Positions 9,053 to 17,909 of a DNA stretch of 64,000 nt are shown here, one piece after another (position 1 is the stretch's first letter; each line of letters opens with the position of its first letter). The stretch is from an uncultured Lachnospiraceae bacterium (GTDB lineage: Bacteria > Bacillota > Clostridia > Lachnospirales > Lachnospiraceae). The translations under genes were made by a program, and so were the position numbers. Under the pieces are notes generated by a model. That model ran no database searches. It had not been told where the DNA came from and worked only from the letters and a program-made list of their open reading frames with translations. The stretch is from positions 26,036-90,035 of the forward strand of contig CANTEG010000011.1 of NCBI GenBank assembly GCA_947652735.1, in the 5' to 3' direction.

Positions 9053-9790
9053 ATGCATAGATTTTACGTGGATGATTTTAATGGAAACGGTAAGGAAATT
9101 CATATAACAGGCAGTGATGTCAATCACATAAAAAATGTATTAAGACTGAAAATTGGGGATATGATTACCGTAAGTGACGGTTCAGGAACAGATTATATTT
9201 GTAAAATAGATGATATTATGTCTGACGTGGTAGTTGCTGCCATAGAGGATGTGATGAGGAATGCGGCTGAGCTTGGTACTAAGATAACCCTGTTTCAAGG
9301 GATGCCTAAGTCGGATAAGCTTGAATTTATTATTCAAAAGGCAGTTGAGCTTGGTGTGACAGAGATTGTTCCCGTGATTACAAAGCGCACGGTTGCAAAG
9401 CCGGATAAGGGGAAACAGGAAAAAAAGCTTGCAAGATACAATGCCATTGCAGAGTCGGCAGCCAAACAGTCGGGACGTGGAATTATTCCTGTTGTAAAGC
9501 CGTTTCTGTCATTTGGGGAGGCACTTTCCTATGCAAAGGGCTTGGATATGAACATGATACCTTATGAGGAAGCATTGGGTATTGAATATTCAAGAGAGGT
9601 TATAAAAAGTATAAAGGGAAAGAAAAGTCTTGGAATATTTATAGGACCTGAGGGCGGCTTTGCCAAGGAGGAAGTTGAGGCGGCAAAGGATATGGGGGCA
9701 CACTGTATCACCCTCGGCAATAGAATTTTAAGAACAGAGACAGCAGGGCTTGTGGTGCTGTCCATTATTATGTTTTTCTTAGAGGAGTAA
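9053..9790 (+). CDS. rsmE: 16S rRNA (uracil(1498)-N(3))-methyltransferase RsmE
   Basis: The 245-residue SPOUT methyltransferase methylates U1498 of 16S rRNA using SAM. The N-terminal PUA-like domain contains NHIKNVLRLKIGD. The C-terminal knotted domain has KSDKLEFIIQKAVELGV, IGPEGGF and LGNRILRTETAG, all typical of RsmE. In many Firmicutes this gene follows prmA behind dnaJ; here prmA is about 49 kb away and rsmE sits beside a MarR gene and a cysteine desulfurase gene. The ribosome binding site is weak. Confidence 0.95.
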   Translation: MHRFYVDDFNGNGKEIHITGSDVNHIKNVLRLKIGDMITVSDGSGTDYICKIDDIMSDVVVAAIEDVMRNAAELGTKITLFQGMPKSDKLEFIIQKAVELGVTEIVPVITKRTVAKPDKGKQEKKLARYNAIAESAAKQSGRGIIPVVKPFLSFGEALSYAKGLDMNMIPYEEALGIEYSREVIKSIKGKKSLGIFIGPEGGFAKEEVEAAKDMGAHCITLGNRILRTETAGLVVLSIIMFFLEE

Positions 9791-9792
9791 AA

Positions 9793-10935
9793 ATGGAAGT
9801 ATATTTTGACAATGCGGCAACAACAGCCGTTTACCCTGAGGTGAAAGAGCTAATGGTAAAGCTAATGGAGGAGGATTACGGTAATCCGTCATCGCTCCAC
9901 ATGAAAGGGATAATGGCTGAAAATTATATAAAAGAAGCAAGAAACCAAATTGCAAGGCATTTAAAATGTCAGGAAAAGGAGCTCGTGTTTACATCGGGAG
10001 GAACTGAATCAAACAACCTTGCCATCCTTGGCGCGGCACTGGCAAAAAGAAGGGCAGGAAAGCACATCATTACAACAGGAATTGAGCATGCATCCGTGCG
10101 TGAAACAGCAGAGTTTCTGTCAAAGGAGGGCTTTCTGATAAGCTATGTGGATGTCGACGAAACAGGCAGGGTAGATTTGGAACATTTAAAATCCCTTATC
10201 AGGGAGGATACCATACTTGTGTCAACCATGTATGTCAATAATGAAATTGGGACAATCGAACCGATTGCCGACATTGCAAAGCTTGTACATGATGAAAGCA
10301 AATCAGCCCTTTATCATGTGGATGGGGTTCAGGCATTCGGAAAGCTTACATTTTCTCCAAAGAAGCTCGGTGTTGACCTTCTTAGCATCAGTGGTCATAA
10401 AATCCACGGACCAAAGGGGTCGGGAGCGTTATACATTAAGGATGGTGTACGTATCAGACCGATTATATACGGTGGCGGCCAGCAAAAGGCAATGCGTTCC
10501 GGCACGGAAAATGTCCCTGCAATTGCGGGAATGGGTCTTGCTGCTGATATTATTTACACAAACCATGGTGAGAGAATTGAAAAAATAAAAGCTCTTAAGG
10601 ACAGGTTTATTGAGCATGTAACAAAGCTGGAACGTGTATTTGACAACAGTGGTGATGCTCCGCATATTGCAAGTGTGAGCTTTGCGGGTGTGAGAAGCGA
10701 GGTTATGCTTCATGCTCTTGAGGAAAGAGGAATCTATGTGTCCTCTGGGTCTGCATGTTCATCAAACAAGCAACATGCAAGCAATGTGTTAACGGCCATT
10801 AAGCTTCCGCAGGAAAGACTGGAGTCAACTTTAAGATTCAGTTTTTCAGAATTTAATACAATGGAAGAGCTTAATTATACATTAAATGTCATAGATGAAT
10901 TACTGCCTGTACTCAGGCGGTATGTGAGAAAGTAG
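9793..10935 (+). CDS. Cysteine desulfurase (NifS/IscS type)
   Basis: This 380-residue PLP enzyme removes sulfur from cysteine and carries it as a persulfide. The PLP lysine is in SISGHKIHGPKG. The active-site Cys is in the loop VSSGSACSSNK. The N-terminus YFDNAATT and the TSGGTESNN motif are diagnostic. It starts 2 bases after the rsmE stop, with GAGGAG overlapping that stop. It is immediately followed by thiI, the same pairing as nifZ-thiI in Bacillus, so it most likely supplies sulfur for 4-thiouridine in tRNA; iron-sulfur cluster assembly is a possible second role. Confidence 0.94.
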   Translation: MEVYFDNAATTAVYPEVKELMVKLMEEDYGNPSSLHMKGIMAENYIKEARNQIARHLKCQEKELVFTSGGTESNNLAILGAALAKRRAGKHIITTGIEHASVRETAEFLSKEGFLISYVDVDETGRVDLEHLKSLIREDTILVSTMYVNNEIGTIEPIADIAKLVHDESKSALYHVDGVQAFGKLTFSPKKLGVDLLSISGHKIHGPKGSGALYIKDGVRIRPIIYGGGQQKAMRSGTENVPAIAGMGLAADIIYTNHGERIEKIKALKDRFIEHVTKLERVFDNSGDAPHIASVSFAGVRSEVMLHALEERGIYVSSGSACSSNKQHASNVLTAIKLPQERLESTLRFSFSEFNTMEELNYTLNVIDELLPVLRRYVRK

Positions 10936-10944
10936 AGGATAGTC

Positions 10945-12126
10945 ATGGATTACAAAATGTTTCTGATAAAATATGCTGAGATAGGAACAAAGGGAAAAAA
11001 CAGATATGTGTTTGAGGAAGTCATGTGTAAGCGTATGCGTGCAAGATTGAAGCCACTTGGAGATTTTGAGGTAAGGCGTGAGTACGGAAGAATATACGTG
11101 GAAGCATTTTCGGATTATGATTATGACGACGTGATGGGCGTTCTTGGCACGGTGTTTGGAATCGTGGGCATATGTCCCGTGAAGGTAGTGGAAGATACGG
11201 CATTTGACAATCTGGCTAAGGAAGTTGTGTCATATGTGAAAGAGGAATACGGAAATAAACAGATGACATTTAAGGTGGGAGCAAGGCGAAATGACAAGAG
11301 CTACCCAAAGTCCTCCATGGAAATAAATTGTGATATGGGAGCTGCAATTTTAGACGCCTTTGACAATATGTCAGTGGATGTACATAATCCTGACGTAATG
11401 ATTAATATAGAAGTAAGAAATGTTGCTTACATATATTCAAAGACGGTTCCGGGACCAGGCGGACTTCCTGTTGGAACAAATGGCAAGGGAATGGCACTTT
11501 TGTCGGGGGGAATAGACAGTCCTGTTGCCGCTTACATGATAGCAAAGCGGGGCGTTGAGATTGAGGCTGTATATTTTCATGCACCGCCGTATACGAGTGA
11601 GAGGGCAAAGCAAAAGGTAATTGACCTTGCAACTATTGTGTCAGGGTATTCAGGACCTATAAAATTGCATATCATTAATTTTACGGATATCCAGCTCGCA
11701 ATATATGATAACTGTCCACATGATGAGCTTACAATCATTATGAAACGGTTAATGTACAAAATGGCAGAGGAGCTTGCACTTCGCGAGGACTGCCAGTGCA
11801 TTATAACAGGAGAAAGCATAGGTCAGGTGTCAAGCCAGACATCACAAAGTCTTTATGTTATAAATACAGCGATAAGCGAACTTCCTGTTTTTAGACCATG
11901 CATAGGACTTGACAAGCAAGAGATTATTGATATATCAGAAAAGATAGGGACATACGAAACTTCAATTCTCCCATATGAGGATTGTTGCACCACATTTGTT
12001 GCAAAGCATCCTGTTACAAGACCGAAACTTGAGCAGATACTGAAATCTGAGGAGGCACTCAAGGGAAAACTTGAGGGGCTTTACGAAAAGGCAATGAATG
12101 ATATTCAAATTGTACATTGCAGATAA
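10945..12126 (+). CDS. thiI: tRNA 4-thiouridine synthetase ThiI
   Basis: The 393-residue protein transfers sulfur to U8 of tRNA. It has an N-terminal ferredoxin-like and THUMP region (about 1-165) and a PP-loop ATP pyrophosphatase domain with ALLSGGIDSPVAAY near residue 188. Later landmarks are TGESIGQVSSQT and RPCIGLDKQEI. It lacks a C-terminal rhodanese domain, as is usual for Firmicute ThiI, so sulfur must be passed from the desulfurase encoded 9 bases upstream. Confidence 0.95.
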   Translation: MDYKMFLIKYAEIGTKGKNRYVFEEVMCKRMRARLKPLGDFEVRREYGRIYVEAFSDYDYDDVMGVLGTVFGIVGICPVKVVEDTAFDNLAKEVVSYVKEEYGNKQMTFKVGARRNDKSYPKSSMEINCDMGAAILDAFDNMSVDVHNPDVMINIEVRNVAYIYSKTVPGPGGLPVGTNGKGMALLSGGIDSPVAAYMIAKRGVEIEAVYFHAPPYTSERAKQKVIDLATIVSGYSGPIKLHIINFTDIQLAIYDNCPHDELTIIMKRLMYKMAEELALREDCQCIITGESIGQVSSQTSQSLYVINTAISELPVFRPCIGLDKQEIIDISEKIGTYETSILPYEDCCTTFVAKHPVTRPKLEQILKSEEALKGKLEGLYEKAMNDIQIVHCR

Positions 12127-12147
12127 ATATATGATTGGGAGAAAGAC

Positions 12148-14289
12148 ATGAATATAATAAAGATAATAGCAGAAGAACTTTCGGTAAAGGAGTGGCAGGT
12201 CGAAAAGACAATAGAGCTGATTGATGATGGAAACACAATACCCTTTATCTCAAGGTACAGGAAAGAGGTAACAGGCTCGTTAAATGATGAACAGCTTCGA
12301 AGTCTGGATGAAAGACTTACATATCTGAGAAACCTTGATGAGAAGAAAACACAGGTGCTTGCAACCATAGAGGAACAGGGAAAGCTTACAGATGAGCTAA
12401 GGAAGCAGATAGAGGATGCGATGACCCTTGTTGCAGTTGAGGATTTATACAGACCGTATAGACCAAAAAGAAGAACAAAGGCGACAATTGCCAAGGAAAA
12501 GGGCTTAGAGGGGCTTTCGGTCATCATTTCCCTTGCCATGACGCAAAGGACAATAGAGGAGGAAGCAAAGGCATACATTTCCGAGGAAAAGGGCGTTCTT
12601 TCCGTGGAGGAGGCAATTGAGGGAGCAAAGGATATACTTGCTGAAATCTATGCCGATGATGCAGAAATCAGAACGAGAGTAAGAGAGCTTACGAGAAGTA
12701 AGGGAAAGCTTAAGTCGCAGGCAAAGGATAAAGAGGCAAAATCTGTCTATGAGATGTACTATGATTTTGAGGAAAATGTAAAAAGTGCGGTGGGCTACAG
12801 AATACTTGCAATCAACAGGGGTGAGGCAGAAAAGATATTGACCGTAAAAATTGAAGCCCCTGTCGATGATATCATTGCATACCTGAACAAAAAAATTATT
12901 AAAAAACCAAACCATGACAGTGCAAAATATATTTCTGAGGCTGTATGCGACAGCTATGAGAGACTGATTGCACCGTCTATTGAGCGGGAGATAAGAAATG
13001 AGCTGACGGATATGGCGGAGGAGGGAGCAATCTCCGTGTTTGGCAAAAATCTCCATCAGCTTTTGATGCAGCCGCCTGTGGCAGGTCAGACAGTTCTTGG
13101 CTGGGACCCTGCGTTTCGGACAGGATGTAAGCTTGCCGTTGTTGACCCGACGGGAAAGGTTCTTGACACGGTTGTTATTTACCCTACGGCTCCACAAAAT
13201 AAGGTGGAGCAGGCAAAGCAGGTGCTGAAAAAGCTGATAGATAAGTACAAAATTACACTGATATCACTTGGAAACGGAACTGCAAGCCGCGAGTCGGAGA
13301 TGGTTATCGTTGAGTTGTTAAAGGAAATTAAGGCTGACGTCAAATATGTTATAGTAAATGAGGCAGGCGCATCCGTATATTCGGCAAGTAAGCTTGCCAC
13401 TGAGGAATTCCCGAATTTTGATGTGGGACAAAGAAGTGCCGCATCTATAGCAAGGAGAATACAGGATCCTCTTGCAGAGCTTGTTAAAATCGACCCGAAA
13501 TCCATAGGAGTCGGACAGTATCAGCATGACATGAACCAGAAAAATCTGGGAAATGCACTGTCCGCAGTTGTGGAGGACTGTGTAAACAGTGTTGGAGTAG
13601 ACTTAAATACAGCGTCAGCATCCCTTTTAGAATATATTTCGGGAATAAATAAGACTCTTGCAAAAAATATTGTATCTTATAGGGAAGAAAATGGAACATT
13701 TAAAAACAGGAAAGAGCTTTTGAAGGTTCCGAAGCTTGGACCAAAGGCATACGAGCAGTGTGCAGGCTTTCTTAGAATACACAGTGGTGATGAGATATTA
13801 GACAACACAAGCGTACATCCGGAAAGCTACAATGCCGCAAAGGCACTGATGTCAAAAATTGGTCTTAGCGAGGAGGATATCAAGTGCGGCGGTAAGAAAA
13901 ATATAGGCAAAATGGTCGGTGACAGTGCCGCCATTGCAAAGGAGCTTGAAATAGGAGAGCCGACCCTTAAGGACATCGTTAAGGAGCTTGAAAAACCAGG
14001 ACGTGACCCGAGGGAAGAGCTTGACAAGCCTATCCTTAGAAGTGACGTTCTTGAAATGAAAGACCTTACAGAGGGTATGCAGCTTAAGGGAACGGTAAGA
14101 AATGTTATAGACTTTGGTGCGTTTGTAGATATCGGCGTTCACCAGGATGGATTGGTACATATTTCCAAGATGACAAAGAAGTTTATCAAACATCCCCTTG
14201 AGGCTGTTTCTGTTGGGGATATTGTTGATGTAACGGTGATTGGCATTGATTTGGAGAAAAAAAGAATACAGTTGTCAATGATAGAATGA
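12148..14289 (+). CDS. tex: Tex-family RNA-binding protein
   Basis: The 713-residue protein is full length for Tex, a cytoplasmic nucleic-acid-binding factor linked to transcription. Its order is a helical N-terminal part, a YqgF/RNase H-like domain with GWDPAFRTGCKLAVVD (about 318-335), helix-hairpin-helix segments around LNTASASLLEYISGI and KVPKLGPKAYEQCAGF, and a C-terminal S1 domain (about 640-713) with GTVRNVIDFGAFVDIG. The stop overlaps an unused ATG just before cysS, so the genes are closely packed. Confidence 0.95.
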   Translation: MNIIKIIAEELSVKEWQVEKTIELIDDGNTIPFISRYRKEVTGSLNDEQLRSLDERLTYLRNLDEKKTQVLATIEEQGKLTDELRKQIEDAMTLVAVEDLYRPYRPKRRTKATIAKEKGLEGLSVIISLAMTQRTIEEEAKAYISEEKGVLSVEEAIEGAKDILAEIYADDAEIRTRVRELTRSKGKLKSQAKDKEAKSVYEMYYDFEENVKSAVGYRILAINRGEAEKILTVKIEAPVDDIIAYLNKKIIKKPNHDSAKYISEAVCDSYERLIAPSIEREIRNELTDMAEEGAISVFGKNLHQLLMQPPVAGQTVLGWDPAFRTGCKLAVVDPTGKVLDTVVIYPTAPQNKVEQAKQVLKKLIDKYKITLISLGNGTASRESEMVIVELLKEIKADVKYVIVNEAGASVYSASKLATEEFPNFDVGQRSAASIARRIQDPLAELVKIDPKSIGVGQYQHDMNQKNLGNALSAVVEDCVNSVGVDLNTASASLLEYISGINKTLAKNIVSYREENGTFKNRKELLKVPKLGPKAYEQCAGFLRIHSGDEILDNTSVHPESYNAAKALMSKIGLSEEDIKCGGKKNIGKMVGDSAAIAKELEIGEPTLKDIVKELEKPGRDPREELDKPILRSDVLEMKDLTEGMQLKGTVRNVIDFGAFVDIGVHQDGLVHISKMTKKFIKHPLEAVSVGDIVDVTVIGIDLEKKRIQLSMIE

Positions 14290-14297
14290 GGTGTAAT

Positions 14298-15707
14298 ATG
14301 AAAATTTTTAACACATTAACAAGAAAGAAAGATGAATTTAAGCCGATAAATGAGGGCAAGGTAGGAATCTATGTATGCGGTCCCACCGTATATGATTATA
14401 TTCACATAGGAAATGCAAGACCTATGATTGTTTTTGATACGTTAAGGCGGTATTTTGAGTATAAGGGATACGAGGTTAATTATGTATCTAACTTTACGGA
14501 TGTTGATGATAAAATAATCAAAAAGGCAATTGAGGAAGGCATTGACGCAAAAGAAGTATCTGAAAAATTTATTGGAGAATGCAAAAAGGATATGGCAGCC
14601 CTTAATGTCAGGGAGGCAAGTGTTCATCCAAAGGCAACCGAGGAAATCGATGATATGATAGCCATGGTTGAGACGTTGATAGAAAAGGAATATGCGTACG
14701 AGGTAAACGGTACAGTTTATTTCAGAACAAGAAAATTTTCTGATTACGGCAAGCTGTCAAAGAAAAATCTGGATGACTTAAAAAGCGGTAATAGGGAGCT
14801 TCTTGTGTCGGGAGAGGATGAGAAAGAAGACCCGCTGGATTTCGTTTTGTGGAAGCCGAAGAAGGAGGGAGAGCCGTCATGGGAGTCACCATGGGGTGAC
14901 GGAAGACCAGGGTGGCATCTGGAATGTTCGGTTATGTCCAAAAAATATATCGGTGATGTTATCGATATACATGCAGGTGGAGAGGACCTGATATTTCCGC
15001 ACCATGAAAATGAGATAGCCCAAAGTGAGGCGGCAAACGGAACCGAGTTTGCAAGATACTGGATGCACAACGGTTTCTTAAAGATAAACAATGAGAAAAT
15101 GTCAAAGTCTTTGGGGAACTTTTTTACGGTCAGAGAAATCGGTGAGAAATATAACCTTCAGGTTATAAGATTTTTTATGCTGTCGGCACATTACAGAAGT
15201 CCGCTTAACTTTTCAGCAGAGCTTGTTGAGGCATCAAAGAGCGGGCTGGATAGAATAAAAACAGGTGCACTTCATCTTGAGGAGGCAGCAGCCGCAGGAA
15301 AAGATGGGGAAATGACAGAGGCAGAACAGGAACATGCTGCCATGATAGATAAGCTTGTAACAAAATATGAGGAAGCAATGGAGGATGACCTGAATACGGC
15401 AGATGCCATTTCTGTTATATTCGAGCTGATTAAACACACCAATACTACAGTGAAGACAGGTGAGTCCACCAAGGCATATGTGGAACAGGCATATAATATA
15501 TTATGTAAACTTACAGATGTGCTTGGTATAAGCTTAAAGGAGGAGGCTGTACTCTTAGATGATGAGATTGAAAACCTTATTCAGGAGAGACAGGAGGCAA
15601 GAAAGGCAAAGAATTTTGCACGTGCCGATGAGATAAGGGATTTGCTTACGGAAAAGGGGATTATCCTTGAGGATACAAGAGAGGGAGTCAGATGGAAAAG
15701 AGCATAG
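14298..15707 (+). CDS. cysS: Cysteinyl-tRNA synthetase
   Basis: This 469-residue class I synthetase charges tRNA-Cys. The first zinc Cys is in VCGPTVYDYIHIGNARP, which also holds the HIGH element. Other zinc ligands lie in the LECSVMS and HHENEIAQSE regions. The KMSKS loop is KMSKSLGNF. The start is the ATG at 14298, five bases after GAGGTG; the upstream ATG at 14286 overlaps the tex stop and has no binding site. It heads the conserved cysS-mrnC-rlmB-sigH block. No T-box leader fits in the 8-base gap. Confidence 0.96.
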   Translation: MKIFNTLTRKKDEFKPINEGKVGIYVCGPTVYDYIHIGNARPMIVFDTLRRYFEYKGYEVNYVSNFTDVDDKIIKKAIEEGIDAKEVSEKFIGECKKDMAALNVREASVHPKATEEIDDMIAMVETLIEKEYAYEVNGTVYFRTRKFSDYGKLSKKNLDDLKSGNRELLVSGEDEKEDPLDFVLWKPKKEGEPSWESPWGDGRPGWHLECSVMSKKYIGDVIDIHAGGEDLIFPHHENEIAQSEAANGTEFARYWMHNGFLKINNEKMSKSLGNFFTVREIGEKYNLQVIRFFMLSAHYRSPLNFSAELVEASKSGLDRIKTGALHLEEAAAAGKDGEMTEAEQEHAAMIDKLVTKYEEAMEDDLNTADAISVIFELIKHTNTTVKTGESTKAYVEQAYNILCKLTDVLGISLKEEAVLLDDEIENLIQERQEARKAKNFARADEIRDLLTEKGIILEDTREGVRWKRA

Positions 15708-16126
15708 ATTCCATAATTGATATAAAGGATATTGCGGGTAATGTAAATCCGTACCAGTATTCACCCCTTGCACTTGCGTATATTGGTGACAGTGTTCTTG
15801 ATTTGCTTGTGAAACGATATTTTGTTTTGACTACAAATAAGCAGACCTATAAGTACCATAAGGATGTGACCAATATTGTAAAGGCTGTTAATCAGGCGGA
15901 CTTTATAGATAAAATATTGTCTGAGCTAAAGGATGATGAGGCAGACATTTACAAGCGGGGAAGAAATACAACGACCCATTCAAAGGCTAAAAATGCCACA
16001 GTAAGCCAGTATAGAAAAGCAACGGGGCTGGAGGCACTGATGGGCTATTTGTACCTAAAGGGTGATACGGAGCGGTTGGATTACTTTGTTGGAAAAATGA
16101 TAGACAGGTACATGAAAAAGGAATAA
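15692..16126 (+). CDS. mrnC: Mini-ribonuclease III
   Basis: The 144-residue protein is an RNase III catalytic domain without a double-stranded RNA-binding domain. It processes the ends of 23S rRNA precursor in Firmicutes. The core is SPLALAYIGDSVLDLLVKRY with the acidic Asp, followed by RGRNTTTHSKAKNATVSQYR and TGLEALMGYLYLKGD with the catalytic Glu. It overlaps the cysS stop by 16 bases, which suggests translational coupling. The neighbours are the ones this gene has in Bacillus. Confidence 0.95.
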   Translation: MEKSIDSIIDIKDIAGNVNPYQYSPLALAYIGDSVLDLLVKRYFVLTTNKQTYKYHKDVTNIVKAVNQADFIDKILSELKDDEADIYKRGRNTTTHSKAKNATVSQYRKATGLEALMGYLYLKGDTERLDYFVGKMIDRYMKKE

Positions 16127-16175
16127 AAGCATTTACGAAAGGATGTATGCACGATTTGGCATACAGGTATTTAAG

Positions 16176-16925
16176 ATGAGCGATAACAATGACAGTTCCC
16201 ATGTGATTGAGGGAAGAAATGCAGTGCTTGAAGCATTTCGGGCAGGAAAAACAATAGATAAGCTGTATATGCAGGAGGGCTTGAAGGACAGTGTGGCAAG
16301 CTCTATATTAAGGGCGGCAAAAAAACATGATACGATAGTAAACTTTGTTGCGAAAGAGAAGCTTGACCAGATGTCTGAGACAAAGAAGCATCAGGGCGCA
16401 ATAGCAATCTGTGCGGCATATGAGTACTCTGATATTGAGGACATATTTGTAAAGGCAGAGGCAGCAGGTGAACCGCCGTTTATCTTTATTCTTGATGAGA
16501 TAGAGGACCCACACAATTTAGGTGCCATAATAAGAACGGCAAATTTGTGTGGTGCCCACGGTGTTATCATCCCAAAAAGACGGGCGGCAGGACTTACCGC
16601 AACAGTTGTAAAGGCTTCAGCGGGAGCCATCAATTACACCCCTGTTGTCAAGGTTACAAATATCGGAAAGACAATCGATGAGCTGAAAGAAAGAGGCATG
16701 TGGTTTGCATGTGCCGATATGGATGGGGAAGTCATGTACAAATGCAATCTTACAGGTGCTATCGGTTTGGTAATAGGTAATGAGGGAAGCGGAGTAAGCA
16801 GACTTGTGAAGGAAAAGTGTGACTATGTGGTTTCAATTCCCATGAAGGGCGATATTGACTCGCTGAATGCATCTGTGGCAGCAGGTATTCTTGCCTACGA
16901 GGTAGTGAGGCAGAACATGTCCTAA
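16176..16925 (+). CDS. rlmB: 23S rRNA (guanosine-2'-O)-methyltransferase RlmB/TrmH family
   Basis: The product is a 249-residue SPOUT methyltransferase. A substrate-binding L30-like domain (VIEGRNAVLEAFRAGK) is followed by the knotted SAM domain with LDEIEDPHNLGAIIRTA, VIGNEGSGVSRLV and IPMKGDIDSLNASVAAGIL. The start is uncertain: ATG 16176 gives the usual family length but has a poor binding site; an in-frame ATG at 16143 would add 11 residues and sits directly against AAAGG. In Bacillus yacP lies between rlmB and sigH; here it is absent and sigH follows after 44 bases. Confidence 0.92.
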   Translation: MSDNNDSSHVIEGRNAVLEAFRAGKTIDKLYMQEGLKDSVASSILRAAKKHDTIVNFVAKEKLDQMSETKKHQGAIAICAAYEYSDIEDIFVKAEAAGEPPFIFILDEIEDPHNLGAIIRTANLCGAHGVIIPKRRAAGLTATVVKASAGAINYTPVVKVTNIGKTIDELKERGMWFACADMDGEVMYKCNLTGAIGLVIGNEGSGVSRLVKEKCDYVVSIPMKGDIDSLNASVAAGILAYEVVRQNMS

Positions 16926-16969
16926 GGACTAGAAAGCAGACGGATTCCGTAATACGAAAGGGTTTATCA

Positions 16970-17560
16970 ATGGATTACAGCAGGCAGAGTGACAATGAAA
17001 TAATTAAGCGTATTTCTGACGGGGATGACGATGCCTTGGAATTTATGATGAAAAAGTACGGAAGTCTCGTAAAAAAGGAAATACGAACCGTATATATTAT
17101 TGGTGCAGAGACAGAGGATTTGGTTCAGGAGGGCATGATTGGACTGTTTAAGGCAATCAAGGACTTTGAGCCTGACAAGGGGGCAAGCTTTCCTACATTT
17201 GCAACTCTTTGTATAAAGCGACAGATAAAAACTGCAATCACTGCATCTAACAGACAAAAGCACAAGCCACTTAACACCTATATTTCCATATATGCTGAAT
17301 CAAATGAAAAGGGGACACTGCTCGGAGAGGATATTGCAGATACAAAGGATGACGCAAATCCTGAGAAGCTTGTTCTTGTAAGGGAAAGAAACAATGTGCT
17401 GAATGAGAGGATTGCATCTGAGCTAAGCAGTCTTGAGCGAAAGGTGCTGAAGCTTTACCTTGACGGATTATCCTATGCAGACATTGCAGCTGCACTTTCC
17501 AAAACAGAAAAATCCGTTGATAATGCACTTTGGAGAATTCGCAGTAAGCTTTCAAAATAA
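16970..17560 (+). CDS. sigH: Sporulation sigma factor SigH (sigma-30)
   Basis: This 196-residue sigma-70 family factor has region 2 with EDLVQEGMIGLFKAIKDFE and the -10 reading helix ASFPTFATLCIKRQIKTAI, followed by the SNRQKHKPLNTY element typical of SigH. Region 4 near the C-terminus has LSYADIAAALSKTEKSVDNA. SigH drives early sporulation and stationary-phase genes, which suggests a spore-forming lineage. The position after cysS-mrnC-rlmB matches Bacillus. An AAAGGG site is nine bases before the ATG. The tRNA gene behind it has its own promoter. Confidence 0.93.
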   Translation: MDYSRQSDNEIIKRISDGDDDALEFMMKKYGSLVKKEIRTVYIIGAETEDLVQEGMIGLFKAIKDFEPDKGASFPTFATLCIKRQIKTAITASNRQKHKPLNTYISIYAESNEKGTLLGEDIADTKDDANPEKLVLVRERNNVLNERIASELSSLERKVLKLYLDGLSYADIAAALSKTEKSVDNALWRIRSKLSK

Positions 17561-17564
17561 TTAC

Positions 17565-17593
17565 TTGACATGATATTGCAAATAAAGTATTAT
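17565..17593 (+). promoter_or_regulatory. Promoter of the tRNA-Thr gene
   Basis: A perfect TTGACA (17565-17570) and TATTAT (17588-17593) are separated by 17 bases, five bases after the sigH stop. This is the strongest promoter match seen in the window and explains independent tRNA transcription. Confidence 0.88.
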
Positions 17594-17620
17594 CATGTCT
17601 GTATTAAAATTTAATACGGT

Positions 17621-17693
17621 GCTGGCGTGGCACAGTCGGTAGCGCACCTCATTGGTAGTGAGGAGGTCACGGGTTCGATTCCCGTCGCTAGCT
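17621..17693 (+). tRNA. tRNA-Thr (anticodon GGT)
   Basis: A complete 73-base cloverleaf. The acceptor arms GCTGGCG and CGCTAGC pair with one G-T. The anticodon stem CCTCA/TGAGG holds the loop TTGGTAG, giving GGT, which reads ACC and ACT. The T arm is ACGGG-TTCGATT-CCCGT. CCA is not encoded. The D stem has one A-C mismatch. Confidence 0.95.
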
Positions 17694-17701
17694 TTACTTA
17701 G

Positions 17702-17743
17702 AAAAACTCATGAACCGTAAAAAGTTCGTGAGTTTTTATTTTG
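17702..17743 (+). terminator. Intrinsic terminator after tRNA-Thr
   Basis: A 14-bp stem with one G-T pair (AAAAACTCATGAAC with GTTCGTGAGTTTTT) and an 8-base loop, followed by TATTTTG. Confidence 0.88.
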
Positions 17744-17909
17744 TTACAGAAATTCCTGATATATTACGGCATTTATATGAAATCTTACATTTTTTGTTAG
17801 TGTTTGTTTCATGTAGCAGATGTTATGATATATGCAACATAAGAAATGTTTTCGGAAATGCTGTTGAAGAAACAAAAATTTTTTATAACCGAAACGGAGG
17901 TATATCATA

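Noticed and set aside
12505-13197. A 230-residue minus-strand ORF opposite tex
   Set aside because: Tex motifs on the plus strand run through this stretch; the minus frame reads as low-complexity Cys/Leu/Arg sequence with no known pattern.
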